Shown: positions 42,941 to 51,576 of the stretch, one piece after another | How positions within the stretch are numbered: the first letter of the stretch is position 1 | Layout of the letters: every line of letters begins with the position of its first letter | Origin: Frankiaceae bacterium | GTDB lineage: Bacteria > Actinomycetota > Actinomycetes > BP-191 | Direction of reading: 5' to 3' | Assembly (NCBI GenBank): GCA_035556555.1 | Contig: DATMES010000068.1 | Coordinates: 1 to 55,533 of the forward strand | DNA length: 55,533 bases | Made by a program: the position numbers and the translations under genes | Notes under the pieces: generated by a model | What the model was told of the DNA's origin: nothing | Databases searched by the model: none | Seen by the model: only the letters and a program-made list of their open reading frames with translations

Positions 42941-43521
42941 CGCAGGCCCGCCATGTCGTAGGCGTAGTAGCGCTGCTGGTCGAGCTCGGTCGTCTCGGCG
43001 TACGCGAGGCGGTGCGTCGCCCGCGCGAGGGTGTCGGGCAGCTTGACGACGTCGACGTTGAAGCCGCAGCAGTCGAACGTCGCGACGCCGCGCCGCTCGG
43101 CGACGTAGCGCACCATGTCGTCCACGATCTCCTTGGCCCAGGGGCCGCCCTGCTTCTCGGTGCGGACGAGCAGCGCGCCGACGTAGAAGATCGCGCCGCG
43201 GGCGTAGTGGTCGGGGAACTTCTTCGCGAAGTACGGCACCGAGATCCACGGCACGGCCGTCAGGTCGGTGGCCATGAACGCCATGGCGCAGGCCTCGCCG
43301 TCGGCGTTGTAGGCGACGAACTTCACGACGCGCTCGTCGGTCATCTCGTGGCGGAACTCGTCGTCGTCGAACGACTGCCGCGCCGGGGCGAGGGTCTCGA
43401 GGGGCGCGAACGCCACCCGGTAGACCGCGAGGAACTCCTCGACGAGCTCGGCGGGCACGGTCGTCGTCCGTTCGACGACGCCGACAGGGGTGGGCGGGCG
43501 AGTGAGGGCTGGCACCGTCAT
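42937..43521 (-). CDS. GNAT-like protein coupled to arginine decarboxylase
   Basis: The 194-residue product starts at ATG 43521, with GGAGG upstream. The order of strands and helices (VVKFVAYNADGEACAMAFMA, GAIFYVGALLVRTEKQGG, EIVDDMVRYVAERRGVATFD with CCGFN) resembles an acyltransferase fold, but the R/QxxGxG/A acetyl-CoA loop is not clear. Because it is translationally coupled to the decarboxylase, it may act on arginine, agmatine or a polyamine, or assist the decarboxylase. This function is inferred only. Transcription comes from the gap 43522-43782 shared with the divergent GGDEF-EAL gene. Confidence 0.6.
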   Translation of the reverse strand: MTVPALTRPPTPVGVVERTTTVPAELVEEFLAVYRVAFAPLETLAPARQSFDDDEFRHEMTDERVVKFVAYNADGEACAMAFMATDLTAVPWISVPYFAKKFPDHYARGAIFYVGALLVRTEKQGGPWAKEIVDDMVRYVAERRGVATFDCCGFNVDVVKLPDTLARATHRLAYAETTELDQQRYYAYDMAGLR

Positions 43522-43782
43522 GAGCTCCTCCGTAGGGCGGTTCGCGGGGTTTCGGGGGCGTTGGTCCGGGCGGTTGCGGCTCTTGGTCACCGCGCCGCTA
43601 CGGACAGTAGGGGCAAACTTGAGTGCGCAGGAGTGCCAAATGCAGGAATGAGCCGAACGGATGGGTGTGAGTGGTCACCCCTGCCCAGGTGCCGCGAGGA
43701 CCGAAGCCCTGACTTCGCCGCCATGCGGGCCAAATCGTTGCCCAGGCCTTATCAGTGCGCTAACGGTGCCGACAACGCGGCC

Positions 43783-46700
43783 ATGGACACTCGGAGATGG
43801 CGACGCTTCCTCCTGGCCGGCTTGACCGCCACGGCGCTGCTCCCGTTCGTAGGGGCGGACCTCCAGCCGATCGTCACGCTCTTCATCAGCGTGATCTCGC
43901 TGGTCGCGCTGCGCCGCGGCACCAAGACCTGGGCGGGTGAGAACGCCAGGCCGTGGAACCTGCTGCGCGCGGGCGGCTGGACGTTCATCGCCGCGCAGGT
44001 CGTCCGCGCCGGGCACACGGCGGTCACCGGCGACCTCAAGCCGTTCCCTTCGCCCGCGGACTTCCTGTTCTACGTCGGCTACGCGCTCATCATCGGCGGC
44101 GTCTACTCGCTGGTGCGGAAGCGTTCGGCGCAGGTCGAGGGCGACAACCTCCTCGACGCGCTCATCCTGGTGACCTGCATCGGCGTGTTCGTGACGGCGT
44201 ACGTCCTGGTGCCGTACGTCAACGCCGCCGAGCTCGACGTCGTGAAGAAGACCCTCTCCGTCGCGTACACCCTCTGCGACCTCGTCCTCATCGCCGTCAC
44301 CGTCCGCCTCGCGGTCGGCGCGGGCCAGAGGAACGTCTCGTACTACCTGCTCGGCGGCGCGTTCGGGCTCTCGCTCGTCGCGGACGTGCTCGCGACGGCG
44401 GAGACGTCGGGCGCGGTGTTCGCGCCGTGGACGTTCGTGACCTCGGCGCTCGTGTACGTCCTCGCCGCCACCTCCGCTCTGCACCCCGGCATGGCGAAGC
44501 TGGCCGTGAAGCCGCCGCCGCAGGAGGTCAGGTTGACCCGCCGCCGCCTGACGCTGCTGTTCGCGGCGATGGCGCTGGTGCCGGCGATGCTCGCGGTGGA
44601 GACGACGTTCGGGCCGACCGCGCGCACCTCGACGTTCGCCGTGGGCTCCATCGTCATGGCGCTGCTCGTCCTCGGCCGCCTCGCCGGTCTCGTCCGCTCG
44701 AAGGAGCGCAAGGCCGAGCGCGAGGCCGTGCTGCGCGCGGCCGCGTCGTCGTTCGCCGGCACGCTGGACGCCGACGCGATGCTGCGCGTCGCCGTGAAGA
44801 CGCTCGCCACCATGACCTGCACGGGTACGGCCGGCCGCGCCAGCCTCGCGACGCTCGACGGCGAGGGGCTGCGCGTCGTCGCCAGCGTCGGTGCCGACGC
44901 CGAGGCGGCCGTCGGCACGCTCGTCGACCTCGACGCCGTACCGGTGATGTTCGAGGCCGTCGCGAACGGCACGTGGCACAGCACCCGCATGAAGGCCATC
45001 GACATGCCGGGTGCCGACGCCGTACGCCACGTCCTCCTCGTCCCGCTCGTCGCGCGCGACGAGGTCCGTGGCGCGTTCGTCGTGACGCTCGACCGCCCGG
45101 TGCCGTTCGAGGTCGTCGGCGCCGTCGGCGCCCTCGCCGACCAGCTGTCCGTCGCGCTGGAGGCCAACGCCCTCGCCGACGAGATCGCCCGCCGCCGTCA
45201 CGAGCGCCGCTTCCGCGCCCTCGTCGAGAACGGCTCCGACCTCGTCACCCTTGTCGACCAGCAGGGCCAGGTGTTCTTCGCCAGCCCCGCCTGCGAGCAC
45301 CTGCTCGGCGTGCCGGAGGACGCGATGGTGGGGGAGCACCCGTTCAAGCTCGTGCACCCCGAAGACCGCTTCCTCGCCGGCGGCCTGCTCGACGCCGTGT
45401 GGACGTCGTCGCGCGAGGGCGAGCCGATCGAGGCCCGCTTCCAGCACGCCGACGGCACGTGGCGCTGGTTCGAGGTCGTCGCCGACAACCTGCTCGACGA
45501 GCCCGACGTCAACGGCGTCGTCGTCCACTTCCGCGACATCACCGACCGCAAGCGCGCGCAGCTGGAGCTGCAGGAGAGCGCGTCACGGTTCCGCTCGCTG
45601 GTGCAGCACGCCAGCGACCTCGTCGTCGTGCTCGACGGGCAGGCCCGGGTGACGTACGTCAGCCCCTCGGTCGTGCGCGTCCTCGGCTACCTGCCCGAGG
45701 AGGTGCTCGACACCTCGGCCGCGCTGCTCATCCACCCCGACGACGTGACCGCGCTGCCGCGGGTGTCCGACGACGCGTTCGCGCCGCTGACCCGCGAGGT
45801 GCGCGTCCGTCGCCGCAACGGCGACTGGGCCGTCATCGAGTTCACCGCCAGCGACCTGCGCCGCGAGGCCGGCGTCGAGGGCGTCGTCCTCAACGGCCGC
45901 GACGTCACCGACCGCAAGACGCTGGAGGCCGAGCTGCGCCGCCTCGCCCTGCACGACGGGCTGACGGGCCTCGCCAACCGCACGCTGTTCCTCGACCGCG
46001 TCGAGCAGGCGCTGTCCCGCGACGCGCGGCTCACGTCGACGCTCGGCGTCCTCTACGTCGACCTCGACGACTTCAAGACCATCAACGACGGCCTCGGCCA
46101 CATCGCCGGCGACGCGCTCCTCCGCGCCGTGGCCGGTCGCCTGCAGGGCTGCATCCGCACGCAGGACACCGCCGCCCGCCTCGGCGGCGACGAGTTCGGC
46201 ATCCTGCTGGACGACATCGACAACGCCTCGACCGCGGCCGAGGTCGCGAAGCGGATCGGCGAGGCGCTGGCGCAGCCGTTCGAGGTGGACGGCCGCCAGC
46301 TCCACGTCACCGCGACCGTCGGGCTCGTGGTGCGTACCGACGAGGTCGTCACCACCGAGGCGCTGCTGCGCCGCGCGGACGTCGCCATGTACCTCGCGAA
46401 GACCCGTGGCAAGAACCGCGTGCAGACGTACGAGGCCGGCATGGACGAGCAGTTCCGCGAGCGGCTCGAGCTCAAGGGCGACCTCGCCGACGCGCTCGCG
46501 CAGGAGCAGTTCCGCGTCGTGTACCAGCCGATCGTGGACCTCGCGACCGGCGACCTCGACGGCTTCGAGGCGCTCGTCCGCTGGCAGCACCCCGAGCGCG
46601 GGCTCGTGCCGCCGAACGTCTTCGTCCCCATCGCCGAGGAGACCGGCGACATCGTCGCCCTCGGCCAGTGGGTGCTGCAGACATCGTGCGACCAGCTCGC

Positions 46701-47307
46701 CGCGTGGCAGCGGACGTACGGCATCCGCCCCCGGATGAGCGTCAACCTGTCGATCCGCCAGCTCGAGCACCCCGGCCTCATCGCGTCGGTGCGCTCGGCG
46801 ATCGCGGCGGCGGGGATCGAGCCGGGCGACCTCACGCTGGAGATCACGGAGAGCGTCCTCGCGGAGGACGTCGAGCTGGTCCGCGGGCAGCTCTCCGAGC
46901 TGCAGGACCTCGGCGTCAAGGTCGCGATCGACGACTTCGGCACCGGCTACTCGTCGTTCGGCTACCTGTCGCAGTTCCCCATCGACATCCTCAAGATCGA
47001 CCGGACGTTCGTCATGAACCTCACCTCGGCCGACTCCGACGAGGCCGGCATCGTGACGGCGATGGTGTCGCTCGCCGGCGCGCGCGGGCTGCGTACGGTC
47101 GCCGAGGGCATCGAGGAGACCGTGCAGGCGGACGTGCTGCGCGAGCTCGGCTGCGACACCGGCCAGGGCTACCTGTACTCGCGTCCGCTGGCGCCGGCCG
47201 ACCTGGCCGACGTGCTGGAGTCGGCGCGGACGGCCGCCGTGGCGCGGGCCGTGGAGGTGCCGCGACAGCGGCGTCGTTCCGCCGCGTCGCGGGAGGCGGT
47301 GGCGTAG
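43783..47307 (+). CDS. Membrane GAF-PAS-PAS-GGDEF-EAL protein
   Basis: The product has 1,174 residues from ATG 43783. About ten membrane spans (residues 9-310) are followed by GAF (LDADAMLRVAVKTLATMTCT), two PAS domains (RALVENGSDLVTLVDQQGQV; RSLVQHASDLVVVLDGQARV) and GGDEF with I-site RTQD five residues before GGDEF (RLGGDEFGI). The EAL domain is complete (FEALVRWQH, LEITESVLA, DDFGTGYSS, LKIDRTFV, EGIEE). Both activities look possible. The N-terminal membrane part is a probable integral sensor. The upstream gap contains no feature I can assign beyond an imperfect GGGTG/CACCC repeat near 43660. Confidence 0.92.
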   Translation: MDTRRWRRFLLAGLTATALLPFVGADLQPIVTLFISVISLVALRRGTKTWAGENARPWNLLRAGGWTFIAAQVVRAGHTAVTGDLKPFPSPADFLFYVGYALIIGGVYSLVRKRSAQVEGDNLLDALILVTCIGVFVTAYVLVPYVNAAELDVVKKTLSVAYTLCDLVLIAVTVRLAVGAGQRNVSYYLLGGAFGLSLVADVLATAETSGAVFAPWTFVTSALVYVLAATSALHPGMAKLAVKPPPQEVRLTRRRLTLLFAAMALVPAMLAVETTFGPTARTSTFAVGSIVMALLVLGRLAGLVRSKERKAEREAVLRAAASSFAGTLDADAMLRVAVKTLATMTCTGTAGRASLATLDGEGLRVVASVGADAEAAVGTLVDLDAVPVMFEAVANGTWHSTRMKAIDMPGADAVRHVLLVPLVARDEVRGAFVVTLDRPVPFEVVGAVGALADQLSVALEANALADEIARRRHERRFRALVENGSDLVTLVDQQGQVFFASPACEHLLGVPEDAMVGEHPFKLVHPEDRFLAGGLLDAVWTSSREGEPIEARFQHADGTWRWFEVVADNLLDEPDVNGVVVHFRDITDRKRAQLELQESASRFRSLVQHASDLVVVLDGQARVTYVSPSVVRVLGYLPEEVLDTSAALLIHPDDVTALPRVSDDAFAPLTREVRVRRRNGDWAVIEFTASDLRREAGVEGVVLNGRDVTDRKTLEAELRRLALHDGLTGLANRTLFLDRVEQALSRDARLTSTLGVLYVDLDDFKTINDGLGHIAGDALLRAVAGRLQGCIRTQDTAARLGGDEFGILLDDIDNASTAAEVAKRIGEALAQPFEVDGRQLHVTATVGLVVRTDEVVTTEALLRRADVAMYLAKTRGKNRVQTYEAGMDEQFRERLELKGDLADALAQEQFRVVYQPIVDLATGDLDGFEALVRWQHPERGLVPPNVFVPIAEETGDIVALGQWVLQTSCDQLAAWQRTYGIRPRMSVNLSIRQLEHPGLIASVRSAIAAAGIEPGDLTLEITESVLAEDVELVRGQLSELQDLGVKVAIDDFGTGYSSFGYLSQFPIDILKIDRTFVMNLTSADSDEAGIVTAMVSLAGARGLRTVAEGIEETVQADVLRELGCDTGQGYLYSRPLAPADLADVLESARTAAVARAVEVPRQRRRSAASREAVA

Positions 47308-47348
47308 GGAGTCGGCGCGTGGCGGCTTGGCGGGGTGCCCGTTTTTCG

Positions 47349-47400
47349 TGATCTTGGTTGCGTTCGTGTCGCCCGAGCAGCACGAACGCAGCCAAGATCA
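47349..47400. repeat. Intergenic palindromic repeat (GATCTTGG family), copy 3
   Basis: TGATCTTGGTTGCGTTCGTG (47349-47368) pairs with 47381-47400 at 19 of 20 positions over a 12-base loop. This is the longest stem of the three copies. It lies 41 bp after the GGDEF-EAL stop. Confidence 0.78.
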
Positions 47401-47422
47401 CCTCATCGGTGGCGAGCGGCGC

Positions 47423-47459
47423 GTTCCTTGAAGATCACCACGCTCGGGACCGGCTACTG
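47423..47459. repeat. Core segment of the composite repeat, copy 4 (inverted)
   Basis: Read on the minus strand this is CAGTAGCCGGTCCCGAGCGT followed by GGTGATCTTCAAGGAAC, matching the cores at 8448-8482, 31113-31149 and 42220-42255. No arms are seen. Confidence 0.6.
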
Positions 47460-47478
47460 AGCGTCAAGGTTGCGTGGC

Positions 47479-47643
47479 TCAGTCCGTCGGCGGGTCCTTG
47501 TCGCGCAGCCACGTCGGCCACGGCCCGTCCCAGCCGAGGACGGCGAGCGCCACGAACGCGAGCGCCAGCACAGTGACGGGATCAGGCCGGGTGAACGCGA
47601 GCACGGCCATGACGACGAAGAACTCGACGTGCCGTAGCCACAA
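47479..47643 (-). CDS. Possible small membrane protein downstream of lepB
   Basis: A 54-codon frame from TTG 47643 encodes LWLRHVEFFVVMAVLAFTRP, DPVTVLALAFVALAVLGW and DGPWPTWLRDKDPPTD, two hydrophobic helices with a charged end. The frame stays protein-like upstream (GFDKRRTETP) to the lepB stop but has no good start there, so the true beginning is unclear; an internal ATG gives 43 residues. It lies on the same strand as lepB, 29 bp away. Codon use looks coding. Function is unknown. Confidence 0.45.
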   Translation of the reverse strand: MWLRHVEFFVVMAVLAFTRPDPVTVLALAFVALAVLGWDGPWPTWLRDKDPPTD

Positions 47644-47672
47644 CGGTGTCTCGGTACGCCGCTTGTCGAAGC

Positions 47673-48185
47673 CTACGTCCCGGGGATGCGGGCCTTGCGG
47701 TCCTTCGGCGACACGATGCGGGTGCAGACCGCCTGGACGTTCCCGTGCGGGACCGGGCCGTTGAAGCGCGAGTCCGACGACCCGTCCCGGTTGTCGCCCA
47801 TCACGAAGTACTGACCCTCAGGAACCGTCTCGTCGAACGGCGGCGCCTCCTCGTCGGCGCCGAGGTACGGCTCCGCGATCGGCGAGCCGTCGACCAGCAC
47901 GACCCGGCCGTCCTTGGACTCGACCCGCTCGCCGGGCAGCCCGATCACGCGCTTCACGAACGTCGTGTCCGACCGCGGGCTCCATTTCTCCAGCCCCCGG
48001 AACACGACGACCATCCCGCGCTTCAGCGTGTCCGGCACGTCGGTGGAGCAGCCGATCTTGTCGCCGCGCATGAGCGTCGGCTCCATGGCGCCGCTCGGGA
48101 TGGAGTACCGCTTGCCGCCGTTCAGCAGCGAGCAGCCCGGCGCGGCGAGCAGGAGGACGGCGAGCAGCGGAACGGTTCGGCGCAC
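47673..48185 (-). CDS. lepB: Signal peptidase I, with lipoprotein-like N-terminus
   Basis: The product has about 170 residues from GTG 48185. S26 motifs are the catalytic Ser in YSIPSGAMEPTL, the Lys base in TTFVKRVIGLPGE and the GDNRDGSSDSRFNGPVP box. It cleaves signal peptides of exported proteins at the outer membrane face. The N-terminal hydrophobic stretch is short and ends in APGC (VPLLAVLLLAAPGCSLLNGG), looking more like a lipoprotein signal than a plain anchor, although position -3 is Ala. The gene is divergent from pcrA with 43 bp between starts. Confidence 0.88.
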   Translation of the reverse strand: MRRTVPLLAVLLLAAPGCSLLNGGKRYSIPSGAMEPTLMRGDKIGCSTDVPDTLKRGMVVVFRGLEKWSPRSDTTFVKRVIGLPGERVESKDGRVVLVDGSPIAEPYLGADEEAPPFDETVPEGQYFVMGDNRDGSSDSRFNGPVPHGNVQAVCTRIVSPKDRKARIPGT

Positions 48186-48212
48186 GCCACGGATTCTGTC
48201 GCAGGGCGAACG

Positions 48213-48218
48213 TAGACT
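48213..48218 (+). promoter_or_regulatory. Probable -10 box of pcrA
   Basis: TAGACT fits TAnnnT and ends ten bases before the ATG at 48229, with no Shine-Dalgarno between, so the mRNA is probably leaderless or nearly so. It lies in the 43-bp gap shared with divergent lepB. Confidence 0.45.
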
Positions 48219-48228
48219 GGCCGTACCG

Positions 48229-50478
48229 ATGGAGACCCTTTTCGGCGACGAGGTCGCGCCCGCTCCGCCACGCCCCCGGCTGGACGCCGAGGCGTTGCTG
48301 CACGGGCTCAACCCCCAGCAGCGCCAGGCCGTCACGCACGCGGGCAGTCCGCTGCTCATCGTCGCGGGCGCGGGCTCCGGCAAGACCCGCGTGCTCACGC
48401 ACCGCATCGCGTACCTCCTGGCCGAGCGCCACGTGCAGCCCGGCGCGATCCTCGCGATCACGTTCACCAACAAGGCCGCCGGCGAGATGAAGGAGCGCGT
48501 CGCGAGCCTGGTCGGGCCGCGGGCGAAGGCGATGTGGGTGAGCACGTTCCACAGCGCGTGCGTACGCCTCCTGCGCAGCGAGGCGGCGCGCCTCGGCTAC
48601 AAGAGCACGTTCACGATCTACGACCAGGGCGACTCGCAGCGGCTCATGACGCTCTGCTGCCGCGACCTCGACCTCGACCCGAAGCGCTACCCCGCGCGCT
48701 CGCTGTCGCACGTCGTCAGCAACTGGAAGAACGAGCTCGTCGACTGGGAGACCGCGGCGCAGTCGGCGGGGAGCCACCTCGAGAAGATGGCCGCCGAGGC
48801 GTACGCGATGTACCAGCGCCGCCTCCGCGAGGCCAACGCCATGGACTTCGACGACCTCATCATGGTCGCCGTCGAGCTGCTACGGCTGTTCCCCGACGTC
48901 GCCGACCACTACCGCCGCCGCTTCGGCCACGTGCTCGTCGACGAGTACCAGGACACCAACCACGCGCAGTACGCCCTCGTCCGCGAGCTGGTCGGCGACA
49001 CCGGCGAGCTGGCCGTGGTGGGCGACGCCGACCAGTCGATCTACGCGTTCCGCGGCGCGACGATCCGCAACATCCTCCAGTTCGAGGAGGACTACCCCAA
49101 CGCCACGGTCATCCTCCTCGAGCAGAACTACCGCTCCACCCAGACGATCCTCAACGCCGCCAACGCCGTCATCGCGAAGAACCCCGGCCGCAAGCCCAAG
49201 CGGCTGTGGTCCGACCAGGGCGCCGGCGAGAAGATCCACGGCTACGTCGCGGAGAACGAGCACGACGAGGCCGCCTTCGTCGCGCAGGAGGTCGACAAGC
49301 TCTGCGACGACGACCTCGCCAAGCCCAACGACGTCGCCGTCTTCTACCGGACCAACGCGCAGTCGCGAGTCTTCGAGGAGGTGTTCGTCCGCGTCGGGCT
49401 GCCCTACCGCGTCGTCGGCGGCGTCCGCTTCTACGAGCGCCGTGAGGTCCGCGACCTGCTGGCGTACCTCCGGGTGCTGGTCAACCCCGCCGACACGGTG
49501 AGCCTGAGGCGGATCCTCAACGTCCCCAAGCGCGGCCTCGGCGACGTCGCGGAGGCGTGCGTGGAGGCGTTCGCGACGCGGGAGCGCATCACGTGGGTCG
49601 AGGCGCTCGAACGCTGCGACGAGGTCCCACGCCTCAACACCCGCGCCGCCAAGAGCATCAAGGAGTTCACCGCGATGCTCGCGGAGCTGCGCGCGATGGT
49701 CGAGGCCGGTAGCGGCCCCTCGGAGGTGCTCGAACGCGCCCTCGTCGTCACCGGCTACCTCGCCGAGCTGGAGGCCGACGAGGCCAACCCGATCGAGGCC
49801 GAGGGCCGCATCGAGAACCTCCAGGAGCTCGTCAGCGTCGCGCGGGAGTTCGAGGAGCGCGTCGAGGGCGGCGGCGTCCAGGAGTTCCTCGAGCAGGTCT
49901 CGCTCGTGGCCGACGCCGACGAGATCGACACGTCCGCGGGCGTCGTGACGCTCATGACGCTGCACAACGCGAAGGGCCTGGAGTTCCCCGTCGTGTTCCT
50001 CACGGGCCTGGAGGACGGCGTCTTCCCGCACATGCGCGCCCTCGGCGACACCGCCGAGCTGGAGGAGGAACGCCGCCTCGCCTACGTCGGAATCACCCGC
50101 GCCCGCGAGCGCCTCTACCTCTCGCGTTCGCTGTGGCGCTCGGCGTGGGGGCAGGGCGGGTCCAACCCGCCGTCGCGCTTCCTCGACGAGATCCCGCCGG
50201 AGCTCGTGGAGTGGACGGGCCGGCCCGAGCCGGCGATGGCGACCATGGCCCGGACGATCTCCTCGGGTGGTGGCCGGCCCACCGCGCGCCCCGGCGTCGG
50301 CCTGCGGCCGATCGTCAACGTCGCCCCCGGTGACCGCGTCAACCACGACGCGTTCGGCCTCGGCACCGTCGTCGCGACCGGCGGCGTGGGCGACTCGGCC
50401 GAGGCGACGATCGCGTTCGGCGGCGACGTCGGCACCAAGCGCCTGCTGCTGCGCTACGCCCCCGTGGAGAAGCTCTAA
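48229..50478 (+). CDS. pcrA: ATP-dependent DNA helicase PcrA (UvrD/Rep family)
   Basis: The 749-residue SF1A helicase has all motifs: Q-motif LNPQQRQAV, Walker A VAGAGSGKTRVL, Ia ITFTNKAAGEM, II LVDEYQDTNHAQY, III GDADQSIYAFRGA, IV LLEQNYRST, V TLHNAKGLEFPVVF and VI YVGITRARERL. The C-terminal Tudor-like tail (VNHDAFGLGTVVATGG ... IAFGGDVGTKRLLLRYAP) that contacts RNA polymerase is present. It unwinds DNA 3'-5' in excision repair, replication restart and transcription-coupled repair. Length is normal for actinobacterial PcrA/UvrD1. Confidence 0.96.
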   Translation: METLFGDEVAPAPPRPRLDAEALLHGLNPQQRQAVTHAGSPLLIVAGAGSGKTRVLTHRIAYLLAERHVQPGAILAITFTNKAAGEMKERVASLVGPRAKAMWVSTFHSACVRLLRSEAARLGYKSTFTIYDQGDSQRLMTLCCRDLDLDPKRYPARSLSHVVSNWKNELVDWETAAQSAGSHLEKMAAEAYAMYQRRLREANAMDFDDLIMVAVELLRLFPDVADHYRRRFGHVLVDEYQDTNHAQYALVRELVGDTGELAVVGDADQSIYAFRGATIRNILQFEEDYPNATVILLEQNYRSTQTILNAANAVIAKNPGRKPKRLWSDQGAGEKIHGYVAENEHDEAAFVAQEVDKLCDDDLAKPNDVAVFYRTNAQSRVFEEVFVRVGLPYRVVGGVRFYERREVRDLLAYLRVLVNPADTVSLRRILNVPKRGLGDVAEACVEAFATRERITWVEALERCDEVPRLNTRAAKSIKEFTAMLAELRAMVEAGSGPSEVLERALVVTGYLAELEADEANPIEAEGRIENLQELVSVAREFEERVEGGGVQEFLEQVSLVADADEIDTSAGVVTLMTLHNAKGLEFPVVFLTGLEDGVFPHMRALGDTAELEEERRLAYVGITRARERLYLSRSLWRSAWGQGGSNPPSRFLDEIPPELVEWTGRPEPAMATMARTISSGGGRPTARPGVGLRPIVNVAPGDRVNHDAFGLGTVVATGGVGDSAEATIAFGGDVGTKRLLLRYAPVEKL

Positions 50479-50496
50479 CACCCTTGACCCGCAACG

Positions 50497-50531
50497 ACTT
50501 TGTGTTGCAAAGTCACTTTGCACCGCAAAGC
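50497..50531. promoter_or_regulatory. Tandem palindromic operators ACTTTG-N5-CAAAGT
   Basis: ACTTTGTGTTGCAAAGT (50497-50513) and ACTTTGCACCGCAAAGC (50515-50531) are two 17-bp palindromes whose centres are 18 bp apart. TTGACC at 50484-50489 could be the -35, with the operators covering the -10. The site lies 27 bp before the membrane-protein/HTH operon, so the HTH protein encoded there is the likely ligand. Confidence 0.6.
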
Positions 50532-50557
50532 GCGGAGCCACAAGGAGGGGACCCTAC

Positions 50558-51283
50558 ATGTCCGTGTCAGACCTCGTCGGCGAGATCGAGGGCGTACGCC
50601 GGCGCACCCGCCGCGCGTCGTCCGGCGCCGCCGTGCCGCTCGCCCTGCTCGGCCTGCTCGTCGCACTCGCCGCGCCGGTCTACGCGCTGGCGTCCGACAG
50701 CAACACGTTCTACGGCCCCGGCCCCGCGTACGGCGAGCTGACGCTGCCGCTGGCGGAGCCGACGTTCCTCGACCGGCTGCTGTGGGTCCACTCCACCAGC
50801 ACGCGCTACGACGGCATCGGCTGGTACTGGCTGCTCGCCGCGCCGCTGGCGTTCGCGGCCATCGCGGCGTACTACCACCTGCGCGCGCGGCGCACCGGCC
50901 TGTCGATCGACGGCTGGCGGGTCGCGGCCGTCGGCGGGGTCGTGTTCGGCGCGCTGGTCGCGACGATGGCGTACGGCGCCCTCGCGAACGCCGGCTGGGG
51001 CTTCGGCGACGGCATCCGCCCCGGCGACCTCGTCAGCCCGTTCCTCGTCGTGGCCCTCGGCGTGTTCGTGCTCGCATGGGTGGAGCGCAGCGTCACCGCG
51101 GCGGTCGCCGGTGTCGCCTACGTCGCCGCGCTCGGCTTCGGGCACTGGGCGACGTTCGAGTCGCAGCTCAACAACGGGTGGCAGGGCCCGTTCTCGTGGG
51201 GGTTCATGGTCCTGTGGCTCGGCGTCGTGCTGCTGGTCGCCGCGGGCGTCGCGGGCCTGGCGCAGCGGACCCGGCGGGCATGA
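50558..51283 (+). CDS. Six-span membrane protein coupled to a winged-helix regulator
   Basis: The 241-residue product starts at ATG 50558, with AAGGAGGGG upstream. A cytoplasmic N-terminus (MSVSDLVGEIEGVRRRTRRA) is followed by about six membrane helices (PLALLGLLVALAAPVYALAS; WYWLLAAPLAFAAIAAYYHL; others to the C-terminus). No family or catalytic motif is recognised. Its TGA overlaps the ATG of the regulator gene, so the two are made together. It may sense or transport a compound controlled by that regulator. Confidence 0.75.
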   Translation: MSVSDLVGEIEGVRRRTRRASSGAAVPLALLGLLVALAAPVYALASDSNTFYGPGPAYGELTLPLAEPTFLDRLLWVHSTSTRYDGIGWYWLLAAPLAFAAIAAYYHLRARRTGLSIDGWRVAAVGGVVFGALVATMAYGALANAGWGFGDGIRPGDLVSPFLVVALGVFVLAWVERSVTAAVAGVAYVAALGFGHWATFESQLNNGWQGPFSWGFMVLWLGVVLLVAAGVAGLAQRTRRA

Positions 51284-51576
51284 CGACGGACGAGCACCCG
51301 CTCACCGACCTCGACGAGCTGGTCCACCAGCGCGCGCGGCTCGGCATCCTCGCGATGCTGCGGGAGGCGGCGAAGGTCGACTTCGTACGGCTCCGCGACA
51401 CGCTGGGCCTGACCGACGGCAACCTCGCGCGGCACCTCCAGGTGCTCAGCGAGGCGGGGCTGGTCAGCACGAAGAAGGCCCAGTCCCGCACGTGGGTCAG
51501 CCTGACGGCGGCGGGCAGGAAGGCGTTCGACAAGGAGCTGGCCGCGCTCCGCGCGCTGGTGGAGCGGTTCGGCTAG
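51280..51576 (+). CDS. Winged-helix (MarR/ArsR-like, HTH_27) transcription regulator
   Basis: The 98-residue protein is essentially one winged-helix domain: LDELVHQRARLGILAMLREA, DFVRLRDTLGLTDGNLARHL and QVLSEAGLVSTKKAQSRTWV with SLTAAGRKAF. There are no metal-binding Cys/His clusters. The tandem ACTTTG palindromes ahead of the operon suggest autoregulation by a dimer. The gene is coupled to the membrane-protein gene. Its stop overlaps the end of the convergent M23 gene by four bases. Confidence 0.88.
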   Translation: MTTDEHPLTDLDELVHQRARLGILAMLREAAKVDFVRLRDTLGLTDGNLARHLQVLSEAGLVSTKKAQSRTWVSLTAAGRKAFDKELAALRALVERFG

